A stretch of 64,000 nt of DNA from Massilia frigida (GCF_011682175.1 NZ_WHJG01000013.1:1-64000); one strand, 5' to 3'; shown: positions 17,693 to 27,690, numbered from the stretch's first letter. Notes: generated by a model from the letters alone, not told the origin. Numbers and translations: made by a program.

Positions 17693-18097
17693 CTACAAAA
17701 GCCGCGTCTCTGCCGGCACATTCCACCAGTTGTTGTGCAAGCCATCCGCATACTTCAGCGGCGCCGCGATCAGCTCTTCCGGCGTCACGTCGTCGAGCGC
17801 GGCCACATTGACCGACACGAACGCCCCGCCGATCTCTTCCACATACCCGCGTACGAACGAGCGCACGCCGCATTGCCGGCAGAACGGATGATGCACGCTC
17901 CTGGTCGCGAACTGGTAATCGCTCAGCTGCTCCTCTCCCGCCAGCAAGCGGAACGCCTCAGGCTTGATCGCCACGTTCCACGCCCGCGTCTTGCTGCAGA
18001 TGGTGCAGTTGCATTTGCCGGTACCCTGGCTCAGGTCGATATCGGCTTGGTAGCGTACCGCGCCGCAATGGCAGCTGCCGTGATAGGTCTTTTTCAT
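17693..18097 (-). CDS. GFA / CENP-V domain protein
   Basis: 134 residues. Zinc ligands of the GFA fold are visible: SCHCGAVRY near residue 8, CNCTIC at about 29-34, and FCRQCG near residue 72. Members were named after glutathione-dependent formaldehyde-activating enzyme, but many small stand-alone proteins have no demonstrated activity, and none is assigned here. A monocistronic unit with a weak AGGAG-like signal (gaagGAGAAC) upstream. Confidence 0.88.
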   Translation of the reverse strand: MKKTYHGSCHCGAVRYQADIDLSQGTGKCNCTICSKTRAWNVAIKPEAFRLLAGEEQLSDYQFATRSVHHPFCRQCGVRSFVRGYVEEIGGAFVSVNVAALDDVTPEELIAAPLKYADGLHNNWWNVPAETRLL

Positions 18098-18246
18098 CGC
18101 TGTTCTCCTTCGGTGTGTTCAAAACATCAGCATAGAACCCAAACAGGGCGATTTTCGCCCTGTTAACCGTGTTGAATCCGAAGGCGTATCATGACGCCTC
18201 GCGCGCAAAGCTGTCGCGCTTCTCATTCACCAGCCAGGGACACACC

Positions 18247-19377
18247 ATGTCTATCAAAATCAGCAGCCGGTTCGACGCCGGCGCCATCGATATCGTGAGC
18301 GCCACCAGCGCCTCTTCGATCGACCTGAACATCCGCCGCGACTCGCACGCGGACATCACCCAGTGGTTCTACTTCCGCCTGCAAGGTGCCCAGGGGCAGG
18401 CGTGCACGATCCGCTTCCTCAACGCCGGCAAGAGCGCCTATCCGGCCGGCTGGGAAGGCTACCAGGCCATGGCCAGCTACGACCGCGTGCAGTGGTTCCG
18501 CGTGCCCACCAGCTTCGATGGCGAGGTGATGACGATTACCCACGCGCCCGAGATGGACAGCGTCTACTACGCCTACTTCGAGCCCTACTCGTGGGAACGC
18601 CACCTGGAATTGCTCGACCGCGCCCAGCTCTCCGAACAGGTGCGCATGCTCGACCTGGGCAGCAGCGTCGAAGGGCGCGACATGAACGTCCTGGTGATCG
18701 GCGACCCGGCAGCGAAGAAAAAGGTATGGGTCATCGCGCGCCAGCATCCGGGCGAAACCATGGCCGAATGGTTCGTCGAGGGCATGCTGGACGCCCTGCT
18801 CGACCCGGCCGACGCCTTTGGCCGCCATCTGCTCAAGGAAGCCGTGTTCTACGTGGTGCCGAACATGAACCCGGACGGCTCGGTGCGCGGCAACCTGCGC
18901 ACCAACGCGGCCGGCGCCAACCTCAACCGCGAGTGGAATACGCCGACCATGGAACGCAGCCCGGAAGTGTTCGTGGTCAAGAACAAGATGAAGGAAACCG
19001 GCTGCGACCTGTTCCTCGACGTGCATGGCGATGAAGGCTTGCCCTACGTGTTCGTGGCCGGAAGCAACTCGCTGCCAACCTTCACGCCAGAGCAGGCCGC
19101 GCAGGAAAAACGCTTCGCCGACGACTTCAAGATCGCCAGCCCCGACTTCCAGGACGTGCACGGTTACGGCGACTCGCCTTACACCGACGAAACCATCACC
19201 ATGGGCTCGCCGCATATCACGCACGCCTTCGGCTGCCTGTCGCTGACGCTGGAGCTGCCGTTCAAGGACAACGCCAACGATCCCGATCCGATTTGCGGCT
19301 GGGACGGCGCGCGCAGCGCACGCCTGGGCGCAGCGGTGCTGCAACCGATCCTGCAAGCGCTGCGCCATCCGGCCTGA
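18247..19377 (+). CDS. M14-family cytosolic-type zinc carboxypeptidase
   Basis: 376 residues from the ATG at 18247; upstream in-frame codons lack a start with a ribosome site. There is no signal peptide. The N-terminal beta-sandwich domain (about residues 1-125) is the extra domain found in cytosolic M14D peptidases related to Nna1/AGBL proteins. The catalytic domain has the zinc ligands in RQHPGETMAEW (HxxE), the arginine segment NLNREW, a third zinc ligand in FLDVHGDE, and the general base Glu in LTLELPFKDN. It should trim C-terminal residues from peptides; the substrate is unknown. Confidence 0.9.
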   Translation: MSIKISSRFDAGAIDIVSATSASSIDLNIRRDSHADITQWFYFRLQGAQGQACTIRFLNAGKSAYPAGWEGYQAMASYDRVQWFRVPTSFDGEVMTITHAPEMDSVYYAYFEPYSWERHLELLDRAQLSEQVRMLDLGSSVEGRDMNVLVIGDPAAKKKVWVIARQHPGETMAEWFVEGMLDALLDPADAFGRHLLKEAVFYVVPNMNPDGSVRGNLRTNAAGANLNREWNTPTMERSPEVFVVKNKMKETGCDLFLDVHGDEGLPYVFVAGSNSLPTFTPEQAAQEKRFADDFKIASPDFQDVHGYGDSPYTDETITMGSPHITHAFGCLSLTLELPFKDNANDPDPICGWDGARSARLGAAVLQPILQALRHPA

Positions 19378-19410
19378 TGCGATACGGCTTTTCGTCATTG
19401 CTTCAATTTT

Positions 19411-19452
19411 TTGATTCACATCAACGATTTAGTTGAGGTCAATCAATAAACT
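19411..19452 (+). promoter_or_regulatory. FNR/Anr box and probable class II promoter of ompW
   Basis: TTGATTCACATCAA at 19411-19424 is a perfect match to the FNR consensus TTGAT-N4-ATCAA. If the start point lies 41.5 bp downstream of the box centre, as in class II FNR promoters, a -10 is expected near 19447, where TAAACT (4 of 6) is found. The ATG of ompW is at 19491. This predicts induction under low oxygen. Confidence 0.72.
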
Positions 19453-19490
19453 TCTTCCATACCCAATGACAAACGAAGAAGGAAGTAGTG

Positions 19491-20102
19491 ATGAAGAGCA
19501 AATTGTTAGCAGTCGCAGTGAGCATGCTGGGCCTGATCGCCGTTGATGCCCAAGCCCAGGACGGACCATGGCTGGTGCGCGCGCGCGCCGCGCACCTGAA
19601 CCCGGCCGACAAGGCCACGCCGGTCGGCGGCGCCGGCGCGTCGGACCGCATTTCGGTGTCCGACAAAACCATTCCAGAAGTCGACGTCAGCTATTTTTTC
19701 ACGCCCAATTTCGCGGCCGAGCTGGTGCTGACCTATCCGCAAAAACATGAGGTGATGCTCGATGGCGCCAAGATCGGCACCTTCAAGCACTTGCCGCCAA
19801 GCGTGCTGGGCCAGTACCACTTCAACCCGATCGGCCAGTTCAAGCCTTACCTGGGCGCCGGTATCAACTACACGCGCATGTCGCAGGTCAAGCTGCTGGA
19901 CGGTGCGGGCGGCCTGGAAAACCACAGCGTGGGCCTGGCCCTGCAAACCGGCCTGGATTTCAGGATCGATAAAAACTGGTCGCTCAACCTGGACATCAAG
20001 CGCATCACTATCCGCAGCGATGTGATGATCTCCGGCGCCAAAGTGAGCACCGTGAAGATCGATCCGGTCCTGATCGCCGTGGGCGCCGGTTACCGCTTCT
20101 GA
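19491..20102 (+). CDS. ompW: OmpW family outer-membrane protein
   Basis: 203 residues from the ATG at 19491, with AAGGAAG at 5-nt spacing. A GTG directly upstream is disregarded. A Sec signal peptide (KSKLLAVAVSMLGLIAVDAQA) precedes an eight-stranded barrel of OmpW type: WLVRARAAHLNP, the central VDVSYFFTPNFAAEL, PYLGAGINYT, and a C-terminal GAGYRF ending in Phe as outer-membrane proteins do. OmpW-type barrels pass small hydrophobic compounds and respond to stress and oxygen. The FNR box upstream matches the known FNR control of ompW in E. coli. Confidence 0.92.
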   Translation: MKSKLLAVAVSMLGLIAVDAQAQDGPWLVRARAAHLNPADKATPVGGAGASDRISVSDKTIPEVDVSYFFTPNFAAELVLTYPQKHEVMLDGAKIGTFKHLPPSVLGQYHFNPIGQFKPYLGAGINYTRMSQVKLLDGAGGLENHSVGLALQTGLDFRIDKNWSLNLDIKRITIRSDVMISGAKVSTVKIDPVLIAVGAGYRF

Positions 20103-20144
20103 TGCAAGGGGGCGTGCCTGCCCTGGCAGGACGCCCTTTGCGGC

Positions 20145-20792
20145 CTAGCGCAGATTGGCTTGCGGCTTTTTCGTCAGTTCGTCGACGGCCGCCAGGATCT
20201 CGGCTTCCTTGTAGCCGCCGAAGCGGCGGTACCCCACGTACGTGAGCGGATAACCGCTGCCTTCGAGCGCGTTGTAGGCGATTGCGCCAGCTTCCGATGC
20301 CTCGACATCGACATCCTCGAAGGGGATCTTCTTTTCCTCGAACAGTTCGCGCTGCGCCTTGCAGTAGCCGCACCATTTGGTCCCGTACAGCACTACCCTG
20401 GGCTTGTCCTGCGCATCGAAATGGTTGGCCATGACGATCCGTTCGCGCCGCGTCAGCGCATCCTTGCCCAGCACTTCGCCGAGCATCCCGGCCAGGGCAT
20501 GCACATCGTCGCCGACGCTGCGCTGCTTGCCGGCGATGACCGTGGGCAGCGCGTCCACGCGGTATTTGTTATCCGGCTCGGTGAGGACCACTTCCTGGAA
20601 GGTCGGCACGCGCTTTTTCAATTCATTGCGTATCTTGTCGCAATGGTCGCCGCACTCGGCGCTGGTGAACAGCATCACGGCCGGCTTGCCATCCTTGTCG
20701 AACGCAGCGCCGCCGCCAGCGGACAGGCGCCCGGATTTGTAGGCATACAAGGCGCCGCCGGCGATCAGGGCAAGGAACAGGATTCTTTTCAT
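20145..20792 (-). CDS. Membrane-anchored double thioredoxin/glutaredoxin-fold protein
   Basis: 215 residues. A short hydrophobic N-terminus (RILFLALIAGGALYAY) serves as signal or anchor. Two thioredoxin-fold units follow: a degenerate first one with Cys47 and Cys51 (ECGDHC) and a C-terminal glutaredoxin-like one with a Cys141-Gly-Tyr-Cys144 motif in TKWCGYCKAQ and a later YPLTYVG cis-Pro-like segment. A thiol-disulfide role in the envelope is likely. No partner gene is adjacent. Confidence 0.8.
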   Translation of the reverse strand: MKRILFLALIAGGALYAYKSGRLSAGGGAAFDKDGKPAVMLFTSAECGDHCDKIRNELKKRVPTFQEVVLTEPDNKYRVDALPTVIAGKQRSVGDDVHALAGMLGEVLGKDALTRRERIVMANHFDAQDKPRVVLYGTKWCGYCKAQRELFEEKKIPFEDVDVEASEAGAIAYNALEGSGYPLTYVGYRRFGGYKEAEILAAVDELTKKPQANLR

Positions 20793-20811
20793 AATCGCTT
20801 CAATAAATAAA

Positions 20812-20846
20812 GGGGCCGGGCGACGCTGTTCGCTTCGCCCGGCCCC
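20812..20846 (-). terminator. Probable terminator of the second dctP gene
   Basis: A 12-bp perfect stem, GGGGCCGGGCGA at 20812-20823 with its complement at 20835-20846, and an 11-nt loop. On the minus strand it follows the dctP stop at 20880 and is followed by a T-rich stretch (TTTATTTATT). A second short GC palindrome with the TCCCGCGCAGGGA core lies at about 20855-20870, like the 3046 element. Confidence 0.75.
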
Positions 20847-20879
20847 GGCCGCCGCTCCCGCGCAGGGAACGAAGGGGTT

Positions 20880-21998
<1,119 letters not shown>

Positions 21999-22113
21999 TC
22001 ACGGGAAAACCACCAGTGTCATGGTGCTAGAGCTAGTGTATTTGCGTCTAGGCAAGCATGCAATGTAATTTATCTTACAGGAGTCTTACAGAAGGAGCGG
22101 AGGAGTGTGAGCG

Positions 22114-22150
22114 GTATTCCGCGTGGGCACAAGATACCCGCGCGGAATAC
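22114..22150 (-). terminator. Hairpin after pmbA
   Basis: GTATTCCGCGTGGG at 22114-22127 pairs with CCCGCGCGGAATAC at 22137-22150 with one mismatch; the loop is 9 nt. It starts 13 nt after the pmbA stop on the minus strand. No T-run follows, so it may stabilise the mRNA rather than terminate by itself. Confidence 0.6.
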
Positions 22151-22162
22151 CATCAGCGGCGA

Positions 22163-23515
22163 TCAGCTGCCGGCCACGACCATGTTTTCGATCAGGATCG
22201 ATCCGGTCTGCTTGTTTCCACGGATGAGAGTGTCATTGCCGATGGCGACGATCTGCTGGAAGATATCCTTCATGTTGCCGGCGATGGTGATTTCCTCGAC
22301 CGGATACTGGATCACGCCATTCTCGACCCAGAAACCGGAGGCGCCGCGCGAATAGTCGCCGGTCACGTAGTTGGTGCCCTGGCCCATCAGTTCAGTGACC
22401 AGCAAGCCGCGCCCCATCTTTTTGATCATGCCGGCGAAGTCGTCGCCGCGTTTGGTCTGGGTCGAGCTCATGGTGAGGTTGTGCGAACCGCCGGCATTGC
22501 CCGTGGTTTTCATGCCCAGCTTGCGCGCCGAGTACGACGACAGGAAATAACCCTGCACCACGCCATCCTTGACCACATTGCGGCGCACGGTGCGCACGCC
22601 TTCTTCATCGAACGGGGCCGAGCCGACCGCGCCGATCACGTGCGGGTCTTCCAGGATCTGGATATGCGAAGGGAACACCGACTGCCCCAGCGAATCGAGC
22701 AGGAAGGTCGACTTGCGGTACAGCGCGCCGCCCGAGGTGGCTTGCACGAAGGCACCCAGCAGGCCGGCTGCCAGCGGCGCCTCGAACAGCACCGGGCAGG
22801 TGCGCGTATCGAGCTTGCGCGCGTTCAGGCGCGCCAGGGCGCGTTCGGCGGCGTAGCGCCCGACCGCCTCCGGCTGGGCCATCTTGTTCGGATCGCGCAC
22901 CGAGGTGTACCAGTCGTCGCGCTGCATTTTGGCGCCCTTGCCGGCGATCGGCGCCACCGACAGGGTGTGGCGCGAAAACGGATAGCCGCCCGCGAAACCG
23001 CGCGAATTGGCCGACACGAAGTGCGACTGCTGCACGTGCACGCTGGCGCCTTCGCTGTTGGTGATGCGCGCATCGACGTCGAACGCGGCCGCTTCGGCGC
23101 GCTGCGCCAGCACCACCGCTTCTTCGGTGGAGATCATCCACGGGTAGCACAGGCGCAGGTCGCGCGGCTTCATTTCAAGCATGTCGGCATCGGCCAGGCC
23201 GGCGCAGTCGTCATCGGCCGTGAAACGGGCGATGTTGTAGGCCGCGTCGACGGTGGCGCGCAGCGCTGCCGGGGAAAAGTCGGAGGTGCTGGCATTGCCG
23301 CGTTTTTGACCGATATACACGGTCACGCCCATGCCTTTGTCTTTATTCTGCTCGATCGTCTCGATTTTGCCACGCCGGACCGACACTGACAGACCGCTTC
23401 CCTCGCTGATGTCGACGGCTGCATCGGTGCCGCCCATCTCCTTGGCAAAGGCCAAAACGTCGCGCGCCAGCTGCTGCAGCTGATCCTGGGTGTGGATAAA
23501 GACGGAGTCGTTCAT
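22163..23515 (-). CDS. pmbA: PmbA/TldE: metalloprotease-associated protein
   Basis: 450 residues, the usual PmbA length. Conserved features include SVRRGKIETIEQNKDKGMGVTVYIG in the first domain and NLTMSSTQTKRGDDFAGMIKKMGRGLLVTELMGQGTN-type sequence near the end (TELMGQGTNYVTGDYSRGASGFW). TldD and TldE form a heterodimeric protease that processes peptide antibiotics and the CcdA antitoxin; TldD is not in this window. It is divergent from yjgA, the arrangement also found in E. coli. Confidence 0.95.
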   Translation of the reverse strand: MNDSVFIHTQDQLQQLARDVLAFAKEMGGTDAAVDISEGSGLSVSVRRGKIETIEQNKDKGMGVTVYIGQKRGNASTSDFSPAALRATVDAAYNIARFTADDDCAGLADADMLEMKPRDLRLCYPWMISTEEAVVLAQRAEAAAFDVDARITNSEGASVHVQQSHFVSANSRGFAGGYPFSRHTLSVAPIAGKGAKMQRDDWYTSVRDPNKMAQPEAVGRYAAERALARLNARKLDTRTCPVLFEAPLAAGLLGAFVQATSGGALYRKSTFLLDSLGQSVFPSHIQILEDPHVIGAVGSAPFDEEGVRTVRRNVVKDGVVQGYFLSSYSARKLGMKTTGNAGGSHNLTMSSTQTKRGDDFAGMIKKMGRGLLVTELMGQGTNYVTGDYSRGASGFWVENGVIQYPVEEITIAGNMKDIFQQIVAIGNDTLIRGNKQTGSILIENMVVAGS

Positions 23516-23607
23516 GTGGTGTTTTCTTCGGCTGTCCGGTTAAACGGGTATGATAGCAGTCGTTTACAGTTTTTACTGATCGGCTTTACGCCTATCGGAA
23601 CCATATC

Positions 23608-24222
23608 ATGCCAAATCCAAACCGGGGCGCCTGCGGCTTCCAATCGTCCGAGTTCGAGCAAGAATACGAACGCCCTTCCAAGTCCGAACTCAAGCGCCAG
23701 ATGAGCGAGCTGCAAAAGCTCGGCGAAGAACTGGTCGCCGAAGCGCGCGACCGCGTCAAGCGCGTTCCCATGCCCGAAGACGTGCGCGATGCGATCCTGG
23801 CTTGCCAGCTGATCACCAACCACGAGGGACGGCGTCGCCAGATGCAATTCGTCGGCAAGAAGATGCGCACCCTCGACGAGGAAGAAGTGGCCGTCATCCA
23901 GCGCACTATTGACAGCTGGAAAGGCATGTCCAAGGCCGATACCGCGGCCCTGCACGCGCTCGAACGCCGCCGCGAAAAGCTGCTGGCCGACGACAAGGCC
24001 CTGACCGTGCTGCTCGAAGAAAACCCGGAACTCGATGTGCAGCACTTGCGCACCCTGATCCGCAACGCGCGCAAGGAACAGGCCGAGAACAAGCCACCGA
24101 AGGCCTACCGCGAGATCTTCCAGATCCTCAAGGATATCAACAAGAAGGGCAAGGCCGCGGCCAAGCCTGCCGACGAGGACGAAGACGGCGAGCCGATCGA
24201 TGACGAGTCCGACGACGAGTAA
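23608..24222 (+). CDS. yjgA: DarP/YjgA (DUF615) ribosome-associated protein
   Basis: 204 residues, highly charged. The DUF615 signature appears as SKSELKRQMSELQKLGEEL, then RRRQMQFVGKKMR and LRTLIRNARKEQAENKPPKAYREIFQ. DarP joins late 50S ribosomal subunit assembly. The C-terminus has an acidic tail (DEDEDGEPIDDESDDE) beyond the core domain. Its end overlaps the start of the next gene by 23 nt, suggesting one transcript. Confidence 0.93.
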   Translation: MPNPNRGACGFQSSEFEQEYERPSKSELKRQMSELQKLGEELVAEARDRVKRVPMPEDVRDAILACQLITNHEGRRRQMQFVGKKMRTLDEEEVAVIQRTIDSWKGMSKADTAALHALERRREKLLADDKALTVLLEENPELDVQHLRTLIRNARKEQAENKPPKAYREIFQILKDINKKGKAAAKPADEDEDGEPIDDESDDE

Positions 24223-25516
24223 TTCCACGCAGTTGGCGGATGAGCTGGTGATCGGCCTGGTGTCGGTCTCTGACCGCGCCAGCGGCGGCGTGTATGAAGA
24301 CAAGGGCTTGCCGGCGCTGGCCGACTGGCTCGCCGGCGCCCTCACCACCGCCTACCGCATCGAAACGCGCCTGATTCCCGACGAACGGGCGCAGATCGAA
24401 GCGACCCTGCTCGACCTGGTCGACGTGGCGCGCTGCCACCTGGTGCTGACCACGGGCGGCACCGGCCCGTCGCGGCGCGATGTCACGCCCGAGGCCACGG
24501 TCGCCATCGGCACCAAGGAAATGCCCGGTTTCGGCGAGCAAATGCGCCAGATCAGCCTGCAGTTCGTGCCGACCGCCATCCTGTCGCGCCAGACGGCCGT
24601 GATCCGCGAAATCGACGGCCACGCCGCGCTGGTGATGAACCTGCCCGGGCAGCCGAAGGCGATCAAGGAAACCCTCGAAGGTCTTAAAGATGATGACGGC
24701 AAACAACTGGTCGGCGGTATTTTCGCGGCCGTGCCTTACTGCGTCGACCTGATCGGCGGTCCGTATATGGAAACCAACCCGGCCGTGTGCAAGGCATTCC
24801 GGCCGAAATCGGCGCAGCGTCCCGCGCCGCCTACCGAAAATGAACGCATGAGCAAACTGTTAGACAACATCGAAATCGAAACCGCCCCCAACCCGACGGT
24901 GGCGATCATCTGGATGCACGGCCTGGGCGCGGACGGCAATGACTTCGTGCCGCTGGTAAGCGAGCTCGACTTGAAAGGCTTGCCCGGCATCCGCTTCGTT
25001 TTCCCGCATGCCAACACGATGCCGGTGACGGTCAACGGTGGCTACGTGATGCGCTCGTGGTACGACATCGTCAATGCCGACATCGGCCGGCGCGAAGACG
25101 AAGCCGGCCTGCGCGCATCGCAATTGCAGGTCGAAGCACTGATCGCGCGCGAAAAGGCGCGTGGCATTCCCGCCTCGCGCATCATCCTGGCGGGCTTTTC
25201 GCAGGGTTGCGCAATGACCTTGCAGACCGGCATGCGCCATCCGGAAAAGCTGGCCGGGCTGATGTGCTTGTCCGGGTATGTGCCGCTGGCCGACAAGATC
25301 GCCGCCGAGCGCTCGGAAGCGAGCCTGGGCACCCCGATTTTCCAGGTGCACGGGCAGCACGACGGCGTGATTCCGATCGCCCGCGCCCTCGCCTCGCGCG
25401 ACCTGCTCAAGTCGCTGGGCTACCAGCTTGAATGGCACGATTACACGATGCAGCACTCGCTGTGCCAGGAAGAAATCGACGATATCGGCGTCTGGCTCAA
25501 GAAAGTCCTGGCCTGA
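24200..25516 (+). CDS. Fusion: MogA-like molybdopterin adenylyltransferase + alpha/beta-hydrolase carboxylesterase
   Basis: 438 residues in a single open frame. Residues 1 to about 205 are MogA: GLVSVSDRASGGVYEDKG, the LTTGGTGPSRRDVTPEA loop and the terminal GGPYMETNPAVCKAFRP. Residues 217-438 are a YpfH/carboxylesterase-like hydrolase: IIWMHGLGADGNDF, the nucleophile serine in LAGFSQGCAM, the Asp in GQHDGVIP and the His in MQHSLCQEE. The second part begins with a Met (ATG at 24848) exactly where a separate esterase would start, with no stop between and no clear ribosome site there. It is either a genuine fusion or a lost stop codon. MogA makes adenylyl-molybdopterin for molybdenum cofactor. 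Confidence 0.82.
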   Translation: MTSPTTSNSTQLADELVIGLVSVSDRASGGVYEDKGLPALADWLAGALTTAYRIETRLIPDERAQIEATLLDLVDVARCHLVLTTGGTGPSRRDVTPEATVAIGTKEMPGFGEQMRQISLQFVPTAILSRQTAVIREIDGHAALVMNLPGQPKAIKETLEGLKDDDGKQLVGGIFAAVPYCVDLIGGPYMETNPAVCKAFRPKSAQRPAPPTENERMSKLLDNIEIETAPNPTVAIIWMHGLGADGNDFVPLVSELDLKGLPGIRFVFPHANTMPVTVNGGYVMRSWYDIVNADIGRREDEAGLRASQLQVEALIAREKARGIPASRIILAGFSQGCAMTLQTGMRHPEKLAGLMCLSGYVPLADKIAAERSEASLGTPIFQVHGQHDGVIPIARALASRDLLKSLGYQLEWHDYTMQHSLCQEEIDDIGVWLKKVLA

Positions 25517-25594
25517 TTCACACTGGCGGCCGTGCAAGTGAGTCGGTCTGCCCCGGAGAGCGTAGAATGCGTTCTTTGATAGCAAAGGCAGACA

Positions 25595-25861
25595 ATGAAA
25601 AAAACCGGCATGGCAAAGAGTGACGCCAAAAAATTGATGGGCAAGATGGTCGCCCCGGGCGCAGCTGGATTCGGCAACGCCGACAACGCCGCCGTCGACC
25701 GCCGCGAACAGCGCAAGCGCGATCAGGCGCTCGGCCTGGTCCCGTTCGCCGTCAAACTCAACAGCGACCTGGTGCTGCAACTGCAAACCCTGGCCAAGGA
25801 ACGCGACACCGACCTCAACGAGGTTGTCGCCGAACTGCTGGCCAAGGGCCTCGCGGCCTGA
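25595..25861 (+). CDS. Small basic protein, possible ribbon-helix-helix
   Basis: 88 residues. A basic Ala/Gly-rich N-terminal half is followed by PFAVKLNSDLVLQLQTLAKE and LNEVVAELLAKGL, which has the spacing of a ribbon-helix-helix DNA-binding unit (strand, then two helices). The exact family is not recognised. A related broken copy lies at 31744-31830. Upstream is GGCAGACA with no strong Shine-Dalgarno. Confidence 0.6.
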   Translation: MKKTGMAKSDAKKLMGKMVAPGAAGFGNADNAAVDRREQRKRDQALGLVPFAVKLNSDLVLQLQTLAKERDTDLNEVVAELLAKGLAA

Positions 25862-25871
25862 TCGACCCAAG

Positions 25872-26972
25872 GTGAAAACGGTCGTTCTCGGCGGATACGG
25901 TAACTTCGGCGCCCGCATCTGCCGCGCCCTGGCGTCCAGCCCCGGCATCGAACTGATCGTCGCCGGGCGCGACCTGAACAAGGCCAGCGCCCTGGCCAGC
26001 GCCTGCGGCCACGGCGCCGCTGCTGCGCGCATCGATATCCACGATCCCCACCTGGCACAGGCGCTGCGCGCCCTCGGCGCCGAACTCGTCATCCACACGG
26101 CAGGCCCTTTCCAGCAACAGGATTACGGCACCGCGCTGGCCACGGCGGCCGCTGGCGCCCACTATATCGACCTGGCCGACGGGCGCCGCTTCGTGTGCGA
26201 TTTTCCAGCCGCGCTCGATCACGCCTTCCGCCAGCAACAGCGCCTCGCCATCACGGGCGCGAGCAGCGTGCCGGCCATGTCGTCGGCCGTGGTCGACCAT
26301 CTGACGGCGGGCTGGCGCAGCATTTCGTCGATCGACATGTGCATCGCCCCGGCCCAGACCGCGCCGCGCGGGGTGGCCACCATGGAAGCGGTGCTGAGCT
26401 ACTGCGGCGCGCCGATCCAGGTGTGGCAGGATGGCCGCTGGGTCACCCAGCCGGGCTGGGCGGCGCCGAAGATGGTCGCGTACGCGCGCCTGCGCCCGCG
26501 CCTGGCATCGCTGTGCGACATTCCCGACCTCGAACTATTCCCGGCCCATTATGCGGGCGTGCAGTCGGTGATGTTCCGCGCCGCGCTCGAAATTGGCGTG
26601 AGCCAGCGTGGCATGGCGCTGCTGGCGGGCTTGCGCCGCATTGGGCTGGTGCCCCGTCCGGAACGCCTGGCCGGCCTGCTCAACCGCGCCGCCGACGGCT
26701 TGAATTTTCTCGGCTCGTCGCTGGGCGGGATGGTGGTGCGGGTGCGCGGCCTTGACGCCAACGGCAAGCCCGCGCAGCGCGCCTGGCACATTGCCGCCGA
26801 TCACGATCATGGCCCGGAAATTCCGTGCATGGCCGCCGTGCTGCTGGCGCGCCGGCTGGCGGCGGGTACCCTGGACCGGATCGGCGCGTTTACCAGCGTC
26901 GGCCAGCTGAGCCTGGCGGAGTTCGAACCGGAGTTTGGCAAGTGGGGCATGGTGACCGACCTCGGCGAGTGA
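25872..26972 (+). CDS. Saccharopine dehydrogenase-like NAD(P)-binding protein
   Basis: 366 residues from a GTG at 25872, chosen because the Rossmann strand VKTVVLGGYGNFGARICRAL begins there; upstream codons overlap the previous gene. The N-terminal domain continues with VIHTAGPFQQQDYG and HYIDLADGR, typical of the saccharopine dehydrogenase/trans-acting enoyl reductase superfamily. The C-terminal half is the less conserved catalytic domain. Substrate unknown. It starts 10 nt after the previous stop. Confidence 0.82.
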   Translation: MKTVVLGGYGNFGARICRALASSPGIELIVAGRDLNKASALASACGHGAAAARIDIHDPHLAQALRALGAELVIHTAGPFQQQDYGTALATAAAGAHYIDLADGRRFVCDFPAALDHAFRQQQRLAITGASSVPAMSSAVVDHLTAGWRSISSIDMCIAPAQTAPRGVATMEAVLSYCGAPIQVWQDGRWVTQPGWAAPKMVAYARLRPRLASLCDIPDLELFPAHYAGVQSVMFRAALEIGVSQRGMALLAGLRRIGLVPRPERLAGLLNRAADGLNFLGSSLGGMVVRVRGLDANGKPAQRAWHIAADHDHGPEIPCMAAVLLARRLAAGTLDRIGAFTSVGQLSLAEFEPEFGKWGMVTDLGE

Positions 26973-27019
26973 TCGGTTATCATCCATGCTTGGACAACAA
27001 CGCTGAAAGAGGTAACACC

Positions 27020-27217
27020 ATGGCCAAAAAAGAAGAACTCGACGAAGAAACCCTGGCGCTGATTCACTGGTGCATCGAAGTGGAAGGTTTTCTGGTGGCC
27101 GGCGGCGCAACCCAGAAGCAGGCGCAGGACCATATCGAAGAACAGGTCGAGTGGTTTACCGACCAGTTCTATGATGGCTTGACGCCGGAAGAAGCGGCGA
27201 AGGAAGCGCTGGCCTAA
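27020..27217 (+). CDS. Hypothetical acidic 65-residue protein
   Basis: A small, soluble, acidic, probably all-helical protein (LDEETLALIHWCIEVEGFL, TQKQAQDHIEEQVEWF, LTPEEAAKEALA). AGAGG precedes the ATG by 8 nt, and codon use agrees with its neighbours, so it is likely real. No function recognised. Its last four bases overlap the end of the convergent gene. Confidence 0.7.
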   Translation: MAKKEELDEETLALIHWCIEVEGFLVAGGATQKQAQDHIEEQVEWFTDQFYDGLTPEEAAKEALA

Positions 27218-27690
27218 GGCGGCGCTACCTCATCCGGCGCGGCCGGTGCATCGCGGCCGGTGCGGCGCACCGGCCTCCACTGGACGCGCTGGCCGTCCCA
27301 CAAGGCGTGCGGGTCGGGCGGCGACGCTGGCGGCCAGAACGCGGCCTTGAAGCGCTTTCGGTTGTCGGGGTCGGTCGCCAGCTTGTCGCCGATGGCCAGT
27401 TCCAGCGCGTCATGCCGTGCGCGATCACGCGCCAGCGCCGGATGCCTTGCATCGGCCGCTTCCGGGGTGCCGCTGGCCGCGAGATAGCGCACCCAGATGG
27501 CCCAGTCTTCCATCACCAGGGCCAGCAGCTCAGGCGCAATCGGTGACAAGTAATAAATTTCCTCGTCACGGTCTTCCAGGCCATACATATACCCCTTCGC
27601 ATAAATATGCGGAACGCCGTCCAGCTCGGCGATGCCGAGCAAATTGCCGTCGTAAAAAACGTTGACGGTCAATACACGATCGAATTTCAT
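27214..27690 (-). CDS. Hypothetical protein, 158 residues
   Basis: A soluble protein beginning KFDRVLTVNVFYDGNLLGIAELDG, followed by DRDEEIYYLSPI and a Pro/Arg-rich C-terminal tail. Not recognised. The N-terminal half looks like a compact alpha/beta domain with a conserved-looking FYDGNLLGIAE opening; the tail is low complexity. Single gene, convergent with the small protein at 27020. Confidence 0.6.
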   Translation of the reverse strand: MKFDRVLTVNVFYDGNLLGIAELDGVPHIYAKGYMYGLEDRDEEIYYLSPIAPELLALVMEDWAIWVRYLAASGTPEAADARHPALARDRARHDALELAIGDKLATDPDNRKRFKAAFWPPASPPDPHALWDGQRVQWRPVRRTGRDAPAAPDEVAPP

